Assembly: GCA_910583725.1 (NCBI GenBank)
Contig: CAJTXZ010000016.1
Location: 1 to 60,635, forward strand
DNA from: an uncultured Vampirovibrio sp.
Lineage (GTDB): Bacteria > Cyanobacteriota > Vampirovibrionia > Gastranaerophilales > Gastranaerophilaceae
Reading direction: 5' to 3'
Length of the DNA: 60,635 nucleotides
The notes beneath the pieces are model-generated. The model saw only the letters and a program-made list of their open reading frames with translations. It searched no databases and was not told the DNA's origin. Made by a program: the position numbers and the translations under genes. Positions 36,091-45,678 of this stretch are shown in pieces (the first letter of the stretch is position 1; each line of letters starts with the position of its first letter).

Positions 36091-36117
36091 CGTCACTCTG
36101 GGCTTGTTTCAGAGTCT
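36091..36117. repeat. 27-nt dyad repeat, copy 2
   Basis: CGTCACTCTGGGCTTGTTTC, then AGAGTCT. It has the same length as 654-680, with about 21 of 27 positions identical. The ends of the two 66-bp repeats nearby (36205-36231, 36370-36396) are more distant versions, sharing the TTTCAG core. Confidence 0.55.
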
Positions 36118-36165
36118 AAATTCCCGCATTTCACCTTCTGGTGCTCACCTTTTCATCCTGAACCC

Positions 36166-36396
36166 GCCTCCACTAACGGGAATTCTGCTCTTTCGTTCAA
36201 GTCGGGTCTCCTTGGGGCGGTTTCAGCATCTGCTTTCTTTTTTTTGGCGTATTCCTTAACCCGCTTGCTTTTGCACATAGCCCTTTTTTATACTATATAT
36301 GCCTTTCGGCGAGCCCGTCGCGCTAAATCGGCCTCCACTAACGGGAATTCTCCTCTTTCGTGCAAGTTTCGTCCCCTTGGGGCGGTTTCAGGACCT
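36166..36396. repeat. Two 66-bp direct repeats
   Basis: 36166-36231 and 36331-36396 are the same length, 165 bp apart, and differ at about 8 positions. Both start GCCTCCACTAACGGGAATTC and contain CCTTGGGGCGGTTTCAG. They lie in non-coding DNA and end in a sequence resembling the 27-nt dyad element. Confidence 0.85.
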
Positions 36397-37355
36397 CTTT
36401 CTTCCTGCCCTTTTTTATTTATTGTAGCTAAATACCAGTTTGTAACAAAATAAATAAAATAATCTTATTATTATGTAACGCTTTATTAAGAAATGTAACA
36501 AAAACTAAACCGCAATAAAAATATTAAATTTTAAGTGTAAAATTTATGGTTAAAATTTGCGAACGGCATTTTTTAAAATTTTGAATACAAAAAATTAACA
36601 CACGTGCAAAAAATCTCTTCTTGAAAGTTTTATTTTTCATATTCTAAAACCCTATATATACCCTTAAAGCCTTATAAAATCTTTATTTTAGGCATATATC
36701 CCGTGCTAAACCCTTCTAAATAGCAGATATTAATAAATAGAAAACTATAAAACCCTTATTTGTCATCGTTTTTACGTATATTTAAATCCCAAAAACAGCC
36801 TCCTGCTTTATTTTCTATCACCGTGACATCATAATGGCAATCCAATCTTAAACGGTCAATCCTCCAAAACCCCTGCTGCTTTTGCGTTTCACCGATTTCT
36901 CACGTCTTAAATCCCTACGGCACAAGGCTTATATCCATTTTTGCCATACAATAAGCCCAAAACCCTTGTAAATAATGCTATTTAACTTTATTGAAGCCCA
37001 AAAACCCTGACGGTTAAACCATTTTCACAAGCTAAAACTGTCAAAAACCCGATATACATTAAATACTGCTTAGACTAAACACCAGTATAAGTCCATAAAT
37101 CCGGCTACACACCGCTTTTTACGGCTATAAATGCCATAAAGCCTTCCGCTGCGAGCCTTTACGTCATATAATCATACTCCCGTGCTAAAAATACACCCAA
37201 CAAAATAACGAAAATACGCAAAAAGCACTCATATAAAGAGTTCTCCGCATACATAATTTTTCCACGTCCTAATAATGCGCTTTTTCGCTAATTTTTACCA
37301 GTAATAATATGAAAATACTTTAAAATTCTTGTCTGACAAGGATTTTACACCTCTA

Positions 37356-38204
37356 TTACTCCGGTTTACTAACTACCACCTGTGGAAACGGGATTTCAAT
37401 GCCTAATTCATCAAATTTTTCCTTAATCAAAAGATTGAATTTTCTTTTAATTTCCCACTGAGACTGAGGCGTAGTCTTGATTCTACACTTTATCAGGATA
37501 GAAGAATCTAAAAATTCATCCAAACCTAAAACCTCAATGTCATCAAGCACGTGGTTTTTGTAATATAAATCCTGCTTAAAGTCCTCTCCAAGGGCCTTTA
37601 GCACCTCTATGACCTCTTTTATATTCTCCTTATAAGCAACCGTAACATTAAACACTGCATAGGCGAAATGCCTTGTCCTGTTTGAAATTGTGTCAATCAG
37701 CCCGTTTCTTATAAAATGTAAAATTCCATCAAATGACCTTAATACAAGCATAGTCAGCGTTACGCGCTCTACGGTACCCTCCATGCCGCACACTACAACC
37801 ACATCGCCCACTCTTACCTGCCCTGTTAAAAGTATATTAAGCCCTGAAATTACATCTTCAATAAATCGCTTTGCGCCAAAACCGATGGCAATACCCAAAA
37901 CCCCTGCAGTGGCTAGTATTGGCTTCATATCAATACCCATATCCTGTAATATATTTGTCCCAAAGAAAAGAAAAATCACAGTATCCGCTACAGAAGCCGA
38001 TATCAGCCGCATTGTGTTATATTGTTTTTTGGATTCCAGGTCTTCAATTTTCAAAATTATTTTCTTAAAAACCCTATCAATCAGCGCATTCATTGCGTTT
38101 AGGGCTAAAACTAAAAGTACAATTTCAATAGCGAGCTTAAATAATAAAGAAAAATTGATTTTTTCTAAAATCCCCATAAATATTGTGTTTGCGGTATTTT
38201 CCAT
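37356..38204 (-). CDS. MscS-family mechanosensitive channel
   Basis: 282 residues, near the size of E. coli MscS. It is an inner-membrane channel opened by membrane tension to release solutes on osmotic downshock. Three helices lie in residues 15-125; the pore helix and start of the beta domain read GVLGIAIGFGAKRFIEDVIS, then GLNILLTGQVRVGDVVVV. The C-terminal domain is alpha/beta (about 180-280) and ends FPQVVV, typical of the family. It is a single gene, divergent from the TPR gene at 38337. Confidence 0.93.
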   Translation of the reverse strand: MENTANTIFMGILEKINFSLLFKLAIEIVLLVLALNAMNALIDRVFKKIILKIEDLESKKQYNTMRLISASVADTVIFLFFGTNILQDMGIDMKPILATAGVLGIAIGFGAKRFIEDVISGLNILLTGQVRVGDVVVVCGMEGTVERVTLTMLVLRSFDGILHFIRNGLIDTISNRTRHFAYAVFNVTVAYKENIKEVIEVLKALGEDFKQDLYYKNHVLDDIEVLGLDEFLDSSILIKCRIKTTPQSQWEIKRKFNLLIKEKFDELGIEIPFPQVVVSKPE

Positions 38205-38336
38205 CTTTGTTCTCCATATTGCTTTAGAAATTATACCACACTAAAAAATAAACCTTAAGATTTAGGCAAAATAAACCAAAAGACCAATCTATTTTTTTAT
38301 CAAAAAAGATAAACTTTTTAATGGAAAGAGGAGTTT

Positions 38337-39110
38337 ATGTTAAAAGAGGCATATAAAAACCAACAAAGTGTTCTAGAGTTAAAACCCCATTCTGGCAGGG
38401 ATTTTCATACTATTCTAATGACTGCAGAAAAATTCATGAAGCAAAAGAAATATAAAAATGCCGTCGTTGCATATTTAAATTCTATTCTTCTAAATAAGGC
38501 CAATACGCCCTCCTATGTTGGTCTTTCAAAGGCTTATAAGTGCCTTGGCAACTATGAAAAAGCTATAAAATATTTGAACTTGGCTAAAAAAAATAATTCT
38601 AAAACAAGATATAATTTCGTGATAAATTATGAACTTGGTATAAATTATCTGCTGAATGCCGCTCCATATCTGGCTGTCAGCTGTTTTCAGGAAGCTATAA
38701 AATTAAGACCCCAAAATCTTTCTGCGCAGATTCAGCTTGCAATTGCCCATGAATTGCTTGATGAGCCTGATTTTGCGCTTATGATATATGATAAAATTAT
38801 CGAAGAAAAGCCTGATTTTATACTTTGCCATAACCACAAAGCAGGTCTTTTTATGCAAATGGGCGAATTTGAAGAGGCGGCGAAGGTTTTTAAGCAAATT
38901 TTAAAAATTAATCCTGAATATTTCAGGGCGAATCTTGGTCTTGGAATCTGCCTTGACAAAATGGAAAGACGCCATTTTGCAGTTAGATATTACAAAAAAT
39001 ATATTGAAAAAAGACCTTATTCTGATACGGCAAAGGCCCTTGCAGGCAGGATTATAGAGATTTATTCCAAAAAAAATACATCTTCAAAAAAATTAAGGAT
39101 AGTAGGCTAA
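38337..39110 (+). CDS. TPR-repeat protein
   Basis: 257 residues built of about six TPR units from residue 25 to 245 (for example KYKNAVVAYLNSILLNKANT, YVGLSKAYKCLGNYEKAIKY, LGLGICLDKMERRHFAVRYY). No signal peptide or membrane helix, so it is a cytoplasmic scaffold. AGAGGAG lies 3-4 nt before the ATG. Partners are unknown. Confidence 0.85.
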   Translation: MLKEAYKNQQSVLELKPHSGRDFHTILMTAEKFMKQKKYKNAVVAYLNSILLNKANTPSYVGLSKAYKCLGNYEKAIKYLNLAKKNNSKTRYNFVINYELGINYLLNAAPYLAVSCFQEAIKLRPQNLSAQIQLAIAHELLDEPDFALMIYDKIIEEKPDFILCHNHKAGLFMQMGEFEEAAKVFKQILKINPEYFRANLGLGICLDKMERRHFAVRYYKKYIEKRPYSDTAKALAGRIIEIYSKKNTSSKKLRIVG

Positions 39111-39200
39111 TCGCCTGAATCCCTGTTCCTTAAAGTCTTTTAGTGAAGCTTATTTTGCTGTCTCACAAGTTAAATCTACAGGTTGAATACGCCTGAGAAA

Positions 39201-40226
39201 TTATGCATTTTTGCTAAACCCTGTGCCCAAAGTCTGTCCTGGCTGCTGTTTCAGCCTGGCTGGTGTTCCCATAAAGCTTTGGAATATCATTTTTTGACTG
39301 CTTGTAAATGTTTTTGAAATCGGCATTTCTCTAAGTGGCACGCCGGAATCAGGATTTTCATAATGAGGCAGATTTCCGCCGTTTTTATCAAAATATTTAT
39401 CTTTCGTTAATTTTTCGTTTAATTTTGGAAGCCCAAAGCCAAGAAATCCTGTAACAGCAGCCAAAGATGCGGTCTCAAATATGGCACCTATGCCCTTTGC
39501 GAACTTAGATATCGGGTTTGTTTTTGTATCTTTTAGCACGTTTGATATATCGGCAAATGCTGCGTCATTATTATCTTTTGCTGATATTGCATCAATAATT
39601 TCCTTGTTTTGTTTGCTAAAGTCAAAATCATTGCCGAGGAGTTTTTTGAATGCTGTATATAAAGGCCCGTCAGCCTTGTTTTTACCTGCTTTTGCTTTGT
39701 CAAATGTTGCAAATTTGCCAATATTTCCGTTGTTTTTATCAACAAATTCAAGCATTCTGGTAAGAGTTTCTTTGTTGTCAATATTTGCGTAGTTTGCGCT
39801 GATATCTTCGGCTGAAAATGCGGTAGTACCTTTCTGTTGGAAATATCCGAGTGCTTTTTTGAATTTGTTTGCATTTTCAGGGATATTTGTAAATGTCAAA
39901 GGAATGCCGGATTTTTTCGCCATTAACTGGCAGGCGCCAGCCTTTAAGGCTTTCATTGCAAAGCTTATGGTTAATATTGTTGTAACATCGCGTCTGATGA
40001 TTTCACTTCTTTCATCATCATCACGTGCCTGTAAAAACCTTGGTATTAGCGTACAAGAGGCTATAAGCACTAAAAATGCTGACCTGCCTATATTTATGCC
40101 GCGGCCTTCTGCAAAATTATTTAATTTAGAAGCGAGGGAGCCCTTCCTCTGCACACTTTGCCCAAGGTGCGAAAGGCCGTTTTTAAAAGAATTAGCAATT
40201 CTTGGAGCTACGCTATGTATTGGCAT
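39201..40226 (-). CDS. Multi-pass membrane protein of unknown family (second of a pair)
   Basis: 341 residues. A polar N-terminus (MPIHSVAPRIANSFKNGLSH) is followed by hydrophobic segments at about 46-66 and 80-105, a long soluble middle (about 110-245), a third hydrophobic segment ending FGLPKLNEKL (about 255-280), and a polar tail. No family is recognised. Its start overlaps the end of the upstream gene by 14 nt, and AGGAG precedes it, so the two proteins are co-produced. The pair shares a hydrophobic segment-P-K-L pattern near the C-terminus and may be distant paralogues or form one complex. Confidence 0.65.
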   Translation of the reverse strand: MPIHSVAPRIANSFKNGLSHLGQSVQRKGSLASKLNNFAEGRGINIGRSAFLVLIASCTLIPRFLQARDDDERSEIIRRDVTTILTISFAMKALKAGACQLMAKKSGIPLTFTNIPENANKFKKALGYFQQKGTTAFSAEDISANYANIDNKETLTRMLEFVDKNNGNIGKFATFDKAKAGKNKADGPLYTAFKKLLGNDFDFSKQNKEIIDAISAKDNNDAAFADISNVLKDTKTNPISKFAKGIGAIFETASLAAVTGFLGFGLPKLNEKLTKDKYFDKNGGNLPHYENPDSGVPLREMPISKTFTSSQKMIFQSFMGTPARLKQQPGQTLGTGFSKNA

Positions 40227-41370
40227 TTGCGGCTCCTTTCCTTTGTTTGTTTACCTGTGCGTAAATTGCATCGGTTTCAGGGTTTGTTTCGCTTCTTGTG
40301 TATAGTTTCGGGATGAACGACATTGCAAGGCCTGTTGCAAGAACCATTAATACATTGGTTAAAAATCTTGAGCCGGTGCGCATATTTTTAAAGTTGTCTA
40401 CAAATGTATCAATAATGATTTTCGCATTTTCTTTGGCATTTTTCTTTTGCGTTTTTATATAATGTTTTGAAAAATCATCGCTATAGTTTTTCATATCCGT
40501 TAAGATATCATCGATTTTCCATTCTTTTCCGCCCGCTGTTACTTTTGTGGCAATAAAATTGCCCCAATCATTAGTGTTTGCCTTCTTATCGGCCACAAAT
40601 TTATTGTGAATCTGGGTTAAAATTTCATCCTTTGAGTCAATTTCATTGCCCTGTATGTTCACACGCTTGTTAAACAGTCTTTTGAACAGGCTTCTTTTGG
40701 GGGTATCGGGGCTTTCGGCCTGCATCATTAAATCTACATAACCGTTTATATCAACGTTTGCACTGTTATCATATTGTTCAAATATGCTTTTAAATACATC
40801 ATTATAAAAGGTTCTTTTAATATTAAGGGTGGCTTCGTTTGCCTGCTCTTTACTAAGGTTGGCAAAATTCTGCATACTAAAACCGTTGTCAGTAAGGTTG
40901 TTTATGCTGCCCTTCATAATATCGCTGAAAACTGCAATATTATCAACAGGAACTCTGTTGGCTTCGCCTGAAAGCCTTGCAGCGCCAGCAAGAACAAGTG
41001 CAGGAATTATAAACATGCTGGGCCCTGTTGTAAATTCGCGAATACCCGCTTCAAGTGCTGCTTTATAGTTGTTTTCTCCTGTTATATCTTTGTTTCTGCC
41101 AAGTGCTGCAAAGGTTCTCGGGAAATTTGTTCCAAGCATGTCCTGAATAGTAAAAGAAGCTGCAAGCCCGCCTCTTGCAATGGCTGCCCAAAATTCAATA
41201 AGACAGGTGGTAGGGTCCATGCCTGCCGTGAATGTAATATTTTTACGCGAAAAAGCATCGGAATTCAGTGTTTGAAGGCTTTTTTTCTGCACAATTGTTT
41301 CTGATACGTCAGTATCAGAATTTCTTTGCTTGTTGTTAATGATTGAATTTTCTAAGTTGTTTACCTTCAT
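40213..41370 (-). CDS. Membrane protein of unknown family (first of a pair)
   Basis: 385 residues. A polar N-terminus carries NITFTAG near 44-50, reminiscent of the FG tag, then hydrophobic segments (about 55-75 and 112-130, FTTGPSMFIIPALVLAGAAR), a soluble helical middle with many Asn, Lys and Asp (about 135-335), and a last helix (about 340-360, NVLMVLATGLAMSFIPKLY). AAGGAAG precedes the ATG. It overlaps the next gene by 14 nt. The conserved topology of the pair suggests a membrane complex specific to this lineage; the function is unknown. Confidence 0.65.
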   Translation of the reverse strand: MKVNNLENSIINNKQRNSDTDVSETIVQKKSLQTLNSDAFSRKNITFTAGMDPTTCLIEFWAAIARGGLAASFTIQDMLGTNFPRTFAALGRNKDITGENNYKAALEAGIREFTTGPSMFIIPALVLAGAARLSGEANRVPVDNIAVFSDIMKGSINNLTDNGFSMQNFANLSKEQANEATLNIKRTFYNDVFKSIFEQYDNSANVDINGYVDLMMQAESPDTPKRSLFKRLFNKRVNIQGNEIDSKDEILTQIHNKFVADKKANTNDWGNFIATKVTAGGKEWKIDDILTDMKNYSDDFSKHYIKTQKKNAKENAKIIIDTFVDNFKNMRTGSRFLTNVLMVLATGLAMSFIPKLYTRSETNPETDAIYAQVNKQRKGAANANT

Positions 41371-41864
41371 TAAACTTCCTTAAAATGCTTCTTTTATGCT
41401 CTTATTCGCTTCTTAAGGCGCGGCTTTTTTGCGATTTTAAGAATTTCACAAATAATATAAAACATGTGAATAAAATTTATTGCTAGTTTCATAGGATATT
41501 TTAAACAAAAATTTACAGTTTATTTTACACTTAATGCAAAAATAGTTCTTTAGGGCTATTAATTTTGCCGAAATTGTTTTATATATAAAAAATGATTCAG
41601 TTTTTAATAATTATTTAAGGTATATAAAATTGCATTTGGATAGGCCTCTTTAAAACCAAAAACCCTAAAACCGCCAGCTTAAAGCACCTCATAATTATAT
41701 TTACGCTGTTTTTTGAAATACTATAGACATCTGTTACTATCCTTCCGGGCAGGTCATTTTTAAAAACCATTGTTTTAAATTATACAAAGTTAAAGGAATG
41801 TACGGGATACACTAATTATCCCTAGAAATTAAAGTCACTATTAACCAGGAGAAATATAGAAAAT

Positions 41865-41954
41865 ATGAAGTTTTCTTTACATATGTTTACGGGTGTGTAT
41901 TTATTAAGTTTATGGGCTGTTTTTTCTTTGCTAACGTTTGTATTATTAGACTAA
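41865..41954 (+). CDS. Putative 29-aa hydrophobic micro-protein
   Basis: The 660-nt space 41371-42033 has no other gene. An ATG at 41865 with AGGAG 13 nt upstream opens MKFSLHMFTGVYLLSLWAVF, then SLLTFVLLD and a stop. It would be a single membrane helix with a positively charged start and acidic end. Type I toxins and small membrane regulators have this look. No antisense RNA promoter can be shown by eye. Confidence 0.35.
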   Translation: MKFSLHMFTGVYLLSLWAVFSLLTFVLLD

Positions 41955-42033
41955 TCCACTAAAACCGGGCTAAAAATCGGATGAATAAATGACGGGTGTA
42001 AAACCTGTAAAACAGTATAATATCAAAAGACAT

Positions 42034-43044
42034 TTAACCTTGCTGTGCAAGCTTTTCAGCTAGCCTAATATCATCCGTTATTTGTAACCTTAATTCTTCA
42101 AGGTTGTTAAATTTTTTTTCTTCTCTGATGGGCTCTAAAAAATGCACCCTTATTTTTTTGCCGTAAATGTCCTGATTAAAATCAAGAATATGCGCTTCTA
42201 AAACAGGCTTTAATAAAGGGTTTTCGGGGTCATTAACAGTTGGCTTAATTCCCCAGTTTAAAATTGCAGGGTATTTTTTGCCGCAAAAAGTGCCGGGGTT
42301 ATAAGAATCTGTGGGCCCAAAGGTGTGACAGGAACTGTAGCCGGAAAAAACAGCAGGTGAAGTTAATTCAACCAGTGCAAAATACACACCGTACGGCGGT
42401 TTTACAATATCCTTATTCCATTCAATATTTGCGGTTCTAAACCCTAAATTTCTTGCAAGCCCCATGCCTTTTATAACTGTACCTGAAATATTAAAACTAT
42501 ACCCAAGAAGACTGTTTGCCTCCTTTATATATGCTTTTTCAATGAATTTTTTTATGTTTGTGCTTGAAACCAGGGCTGAAACTATATCATTATTGAGTTT
42601 CATTTTATCAATTTCGATATACTTATATCTATTTTGATGCTCTCTTAAGAAATTACTGTCTCCATATTTATGATGCCCAAATGTGTGGTTATATCCTGTC
42701 GTAATGAATTTCGGGTCAAAATGCTTAATTAAAACATCGTTAAGATAATCGCCCGCAGATAAATCTTTAAAATCCTTAAAATCTAAGACATAGGCAAAAT
42801 CTATCCCTGTTTTTTTAATGCACTCAAGCCTCTCATTAAGTGTTTGGATGTTGTAAATTTTATTATCGCAAAAATAGCTCCTCGGGCTTTTTTTAAACGT
42901 TATAACGGCCGATTTTATACCGTTTTCCTTGGCAAGTGCGCTTGCTGTCATTAAGATTTTTTTATGCGCAATGTGCACGCCGTCAAAAAAACCAAGCGCA
43001 AGTGATAAATCTTTATTAAAATTCAAGCTGTTAAAAACTTCCAT
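42034..43044 (-). CDS. ribF: Bifunctional riboflavin kinase / FAD synthetase
   Basis: 336 residues, slightly longer than usual. It converts riboflavin to FMN and FMN to FAD. The N-terminal nucleotidyl-transferase half has ALGFFDGVHIAHKKIL and TTGYNHTFGHHKYGD; the C-terminal riboflavin-kinase half has GLARNLGFRTANIEW, PPYGVYFALVEL and NWGIKPTVNDP. An insert, FSGYSSCHTFGPTDSYNPGT, lies between kinase strands. The start codon directly abuts the stop codon of the rsh gene, so the two are co-transcribed. Confidence 0.94.
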   Translation of the reverse strand: MEVFNSLNFNKDLSLALGFFDGVHIAHKKILMTASALAKENGIKSAVITFKKSPRSYFCDNKIYNIQTLNERLECIKKTGIDFAYVLDFKDFKDLSAGDYLNDVLIKHFDPKFITTGYNHTFGHHKYGDSNFLREHQNRYKYIEIDKMKLNNDIVSALVSSTNIKKFIEKAYIKEANSLLGYSFNISGTVIKGMGLARNLGFRTANIEWNKDIVKPPYGVYFALVELTSPAVFSGYSSCHTFGPTDSYNPGTFCGKKYPAILNWGIKPTVNDPENPLLKPVLEAHILDFNQDIYGKKIRVHFLEPIREEKKFNNLEELRLQITDDIRLAEKLAQQG

Positions 43045-45267
43045 CTATGACACCGGTTTGTTTGGCCTCTTTGCCTTTTGGTTCTTATTTTTTCCCTTAT
43101 TCAGTGAATTCAGGTCATTCTTCTGCTGCAGCCTTCTAACCGATAATACATCCTGAATGGTTTGAATGTTTAATATCACTTTCTTTAGTGTTTCAATATC
43201 GGGAAGTTCAATTCCAATATCAATTATGCCGAATTTTTTATTTTTAAGATAGCTGTTTGCATAGACAACATTTGTATTTGTATCTGCAATTTTGATTAAA
43301 ATATCCTTTAAAATGCCCACCCTGTCCTGCGATTCTATCCTTAAATGGGCAACATATGAGCCCGCTGAAACTTTATCGGCCCATTTTATATCCATCATCC
43401 TCTCGGGGATAACATCAAACAGGCATTTGCAATCAAGCCTGTGAACAGATACACCCTTTGATTTTGTAACAACGCCTACAATAGGCTCTCCGGGTATTGG
43501 GGAGCAGCACTTTGCAAGGCTCCATAGCATCCCCTCTAAGCCTATAATATCGTTCTTTTTGCTTCCCTTCTTGCTTCTGTATGTTTCTTTCTCTTCAATA
43601 TTTTCTAAGGGTTTTGTTTCAGGTTTTTTAAGTTTGTTTAAAACCTTGTGAATCGTTGTTTCGCCATAGCCAAGTGCTGCAAATAAATCATCTGAGCATT
43701 TGTAGTTCATCTCCTTTGCGCAGCGCTCAAATTCGCCTGTTTTTGTATATTCATCAAAAACAGCCTTTGTAAGGTTTATTTCAAGAGCAGATTTTCCAAT
43801 TTCAATATTGTCTTCCCTTTTATATTTTTTAAACCACAGTCTGATTTTTGATATAGCGCTCTTTGTTACGACAAAATTCAGCCAGTCAATTTTTGGCATA
43901 AATTGTTTTGAAGTTAAAATTTCTACAATGTCGCCATTTTGAAGTTTTGTATCCAGAGGCACAATTCTGCCGTTTACAAGAGCACCCACTGTTCTGTGGC
44001 CAACCTCAGTATGTATTCTGTATGCAAAATCAACCGGGGTTGAAAGTGCTGGTAAATCAACAACATCACCCGCAGGCGTAAATGCAAAAACCTGGTCGGA
44101 GAATAAATCTAATTTTACGCTTTCAACAAAATCTTTTGCATTGGTTGAATCTTTATCAATCTCTACAAGTTTTCTCATCCAGTTAAACTGAATGTCATTC
44201 TTATCTTCAGCCTTGACAGAGCCTGATTCTTTGTATCTCCAGTGGGCTGCAACACCATACTCTGCAACGTCATGCATTTCTTTTGTTCTAATCTGAATTT
44301 CAAAAGGCTTATTTTTTGAGCCTATGACGGATGTATGCAAAGAGCGGTACATGTTGCCCTTTGGCATTGCAATATAATCTTTAAAACGCCCAGGAATTGG
44401 TTTAAACTGTGAATGAATTATGCCAAGAACGTTATAGCAGGTTCTAATATCTTCTACAATGACGCGGATTGCCGTTATATCATATAAATCATCAAATGAT
44501 ACATTTAAACGGCGCATCTTATTATAAATACTGTAATAATGCTTTGCTCTGCCATATATGGTGGCTTGAATGCCTGAATCCTTAAGACTGTTTGAAATTG
44601 TTTCAATTAAGGATGATACAACCTTGTCTCTGTCATGCTTTGTCTGGGCAACAAGTTTTGCTATTTCATAATATTTTTCAGGGCTTATGTATCTAAGGGA
44701 TAAATCTTCAAGCTCTGCCTTCATTTTACCGATACCAAGGCGGTTAGCTAAAGGTGCAAATATATCAAGTGTTTCCTGAGCAATTCTTTTTTGCTTGTTT
44801 GCTGCCATATAGTTAAGTGTGCGCATATTATGAAGCCTGTCAGCCAGCTTTAAGAAAATTATGCGGACATCTTCTGCCATTGCAATAAACATGCGGCGGA
44901 AATTTTCAGCCTGTCTTTCTTCCTTTGATTGAAACTGGTATTTACCAAGCTTTGTAACGCCGTTTACAAGTTTTAATACATCTGCTCCAAACCTTGTCTC
45001 TATTTCATCAGGCTCTGTATCTGTATCTTCTAAGATATCATGTAAAAACGCTGCAATTACCGTGTTTGTGTCAAGCCTTAAATCTACAAGAATTTTTGCA
45101 ACCTCAATAGGATGGATTATATATGGCTCTTCTGATATCCTGTATTGCCCGTCATGAAGCTTTGCCGCAAAAAGATAGGCATGCTCAATTTTTTCTATAT
45201 CTTCTATTTCCCTGTTTTGGGAAACAAGCATTTCTTTTACTTCATTAAACAGCATTAAATATGACAT
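43045..45267 (-). CDS. Bifunctional (p)ppGpp synthetase/hydrolase (Rsh: RelA/SpoT)
   Basis: 740 residues with all Rsh domains. The HD hydrolase (EEPYIIHPIEVAKIL, AAFLHDILEDTDTE) has its metal-binding His/Asp intact. The synthetase domain (YDITAIRVIVEDIRTCYNVL, GRFKDYIAMPKGNMYRSLHT), a TGS domain (VFAFTPAGDVVDLPALSTPV), a conserved-Cys region and a C-terminal ACT domain follow. Both activities look intact, so it should set alarmone levels alone. It is the first gene of the rsh-ribF pair on the minus strand. Confidence 0.95.
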   Translation of the reverse strand: MSYLMLFNEVKEMLVSQNREIEDIEKIEHAYLFAAKLHDGQYRISEEPYIIHPIEVAKILVDLRLDTNTVIAAFLHDILEDTDTEPDEIETRFGADVLKLVNGVTKLGKYQFQSKEERQAENFRRMFIAMAEDVRIIFLKLADRLHNMRTLNYMAANKQKRIAQETLDIFAPLANRLGIGKMKAELEDLSLRYISPEKYYEIAKLVAQTKHDRDKVVSSLIETISNSLKDSGIQATIYGRAKHYYSIYNKMRRLNVSFDDLYDITAIRVIVEDIRTCYNVLGIIHSQFKPIPGRFKDYIAMPKGNMYRSLHTSVIGSKNKPFEIQIRTKEMHDVAEYGVAAHWRYKESGSVKAEDKNDIQFNWMRKLVEIDKDSTNAKDFVESVKLDLFSDQVFAFTPAGDVVDLPALSTPVDFAYRIHTEVGHRTVGALVNGRIVPLDTKLQNGDIVEILTSKQFMPKIDWLNFVVTKSAISKIRLWFKKYKREDNIEIGKSALEINLTKAVFDEYTKTGEFERCAKEMNYKCSDDLFAALGYGETTIHKVLNKLKKPETKPLENIEEKETYRSKKGSKKNDIIGLEGMLWSLAKCCSPIPGEPIVGVVTKSKGVSVHRLDCKCLFDVIPERMMDIKWADKVSAGSYVAHLRIESQDRVGILKDILIKIADTNTNVVYANSYLKNKKFGIIDIGIELPDIETLKKVILNIQTIQDVLSVRRLQQKNDLNSLNKGKNKNQKAKRPNKPVS

Positions 45268-45327
45268 GCTATGATTTTACATCTTTTTTAGGATATTTCA
45301 ATCTGTTATTTATATTAGAATTATAAA

Positions 45328-45630
45328 ATGGAAGATACTAATCTTGAAAAACGTCTTGATATTCTTAAAAACAATATAAATGCGTCACCTTTGGGTTTTA
45401 GGCTTAAAATAAAGGTTTGTGCAAATTCAAAAAAGAACAGTATAGAATTTTTTGATGAATCATCTGATGTTATTTTAAAGGTAAAGATTAACAAGCCCGC
45501 AGTTGATGGCAAGGCGAATAAGGCTATAATAGAGTATCTTTCAGAGATTTTTAATTTGCCTAAAAGTAATATTTCTATTCTAAGCGGCGAAAAATCATCT
45601 CAAAAATGTTTGCTTCTAGTGCCAAGATAA
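45328..45630 (+). CDS. DUF167/UPF0235 (YggU-like) protein
   Basis: 100 residues with the family core: LKIKVCANSKKNSIEFFDES, then VILKVKINKPAVDGKANKAI, and LPKSNISILSGEKSSQK. It is a small alpha/beta protein of unknown biochemical role, widely conserved. It is divergent from rsh (about 60 nt) and has AT-rich -10-like sequence almost touching the ATG, without an SD. Confidence 0.9.
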   Translation: MEDTNLEKRLDILKNNINASPLGFRLKIKVCANSKKNSIEFFDESSDVILKVKINKPAVDGKANKAIIEYLSEIFNLPKSNISILSGEKSSQKCLLLVPR

Positions 45631-45678
45631 AATATAATCATATAAAAATAGTTAAGTTTTGTAAAAAAATGATACAAA

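Larger units (their letters stand above)
35805..37355. other. 1.55-kb non-coding region with repeats
   Basis: No frame with coding character is present. The left part (35805-36430) is pyrimidine-rich and holds the dyad element and the 66-bp direct repeats listed separately. The right part (36430-37355) is AT-rich with repeated AAAACCC or AAACCCT words (near 36645, 36711, 36749, 36869, 36960, 37002 and 37040) and no terminator or promoter I can support. It may be decayed DNA or hold an unrecognised RNA. Confidence 0.7.

Noticed and set aside
36082..36453. Open frame of about 120 codons in the repeat-rich intergenic region
   Set aside because: It runs through both 66-bp repeats, has low-complexity Ser/Phe/Leu composition, and has no ribosome-binding site or family resemblance.
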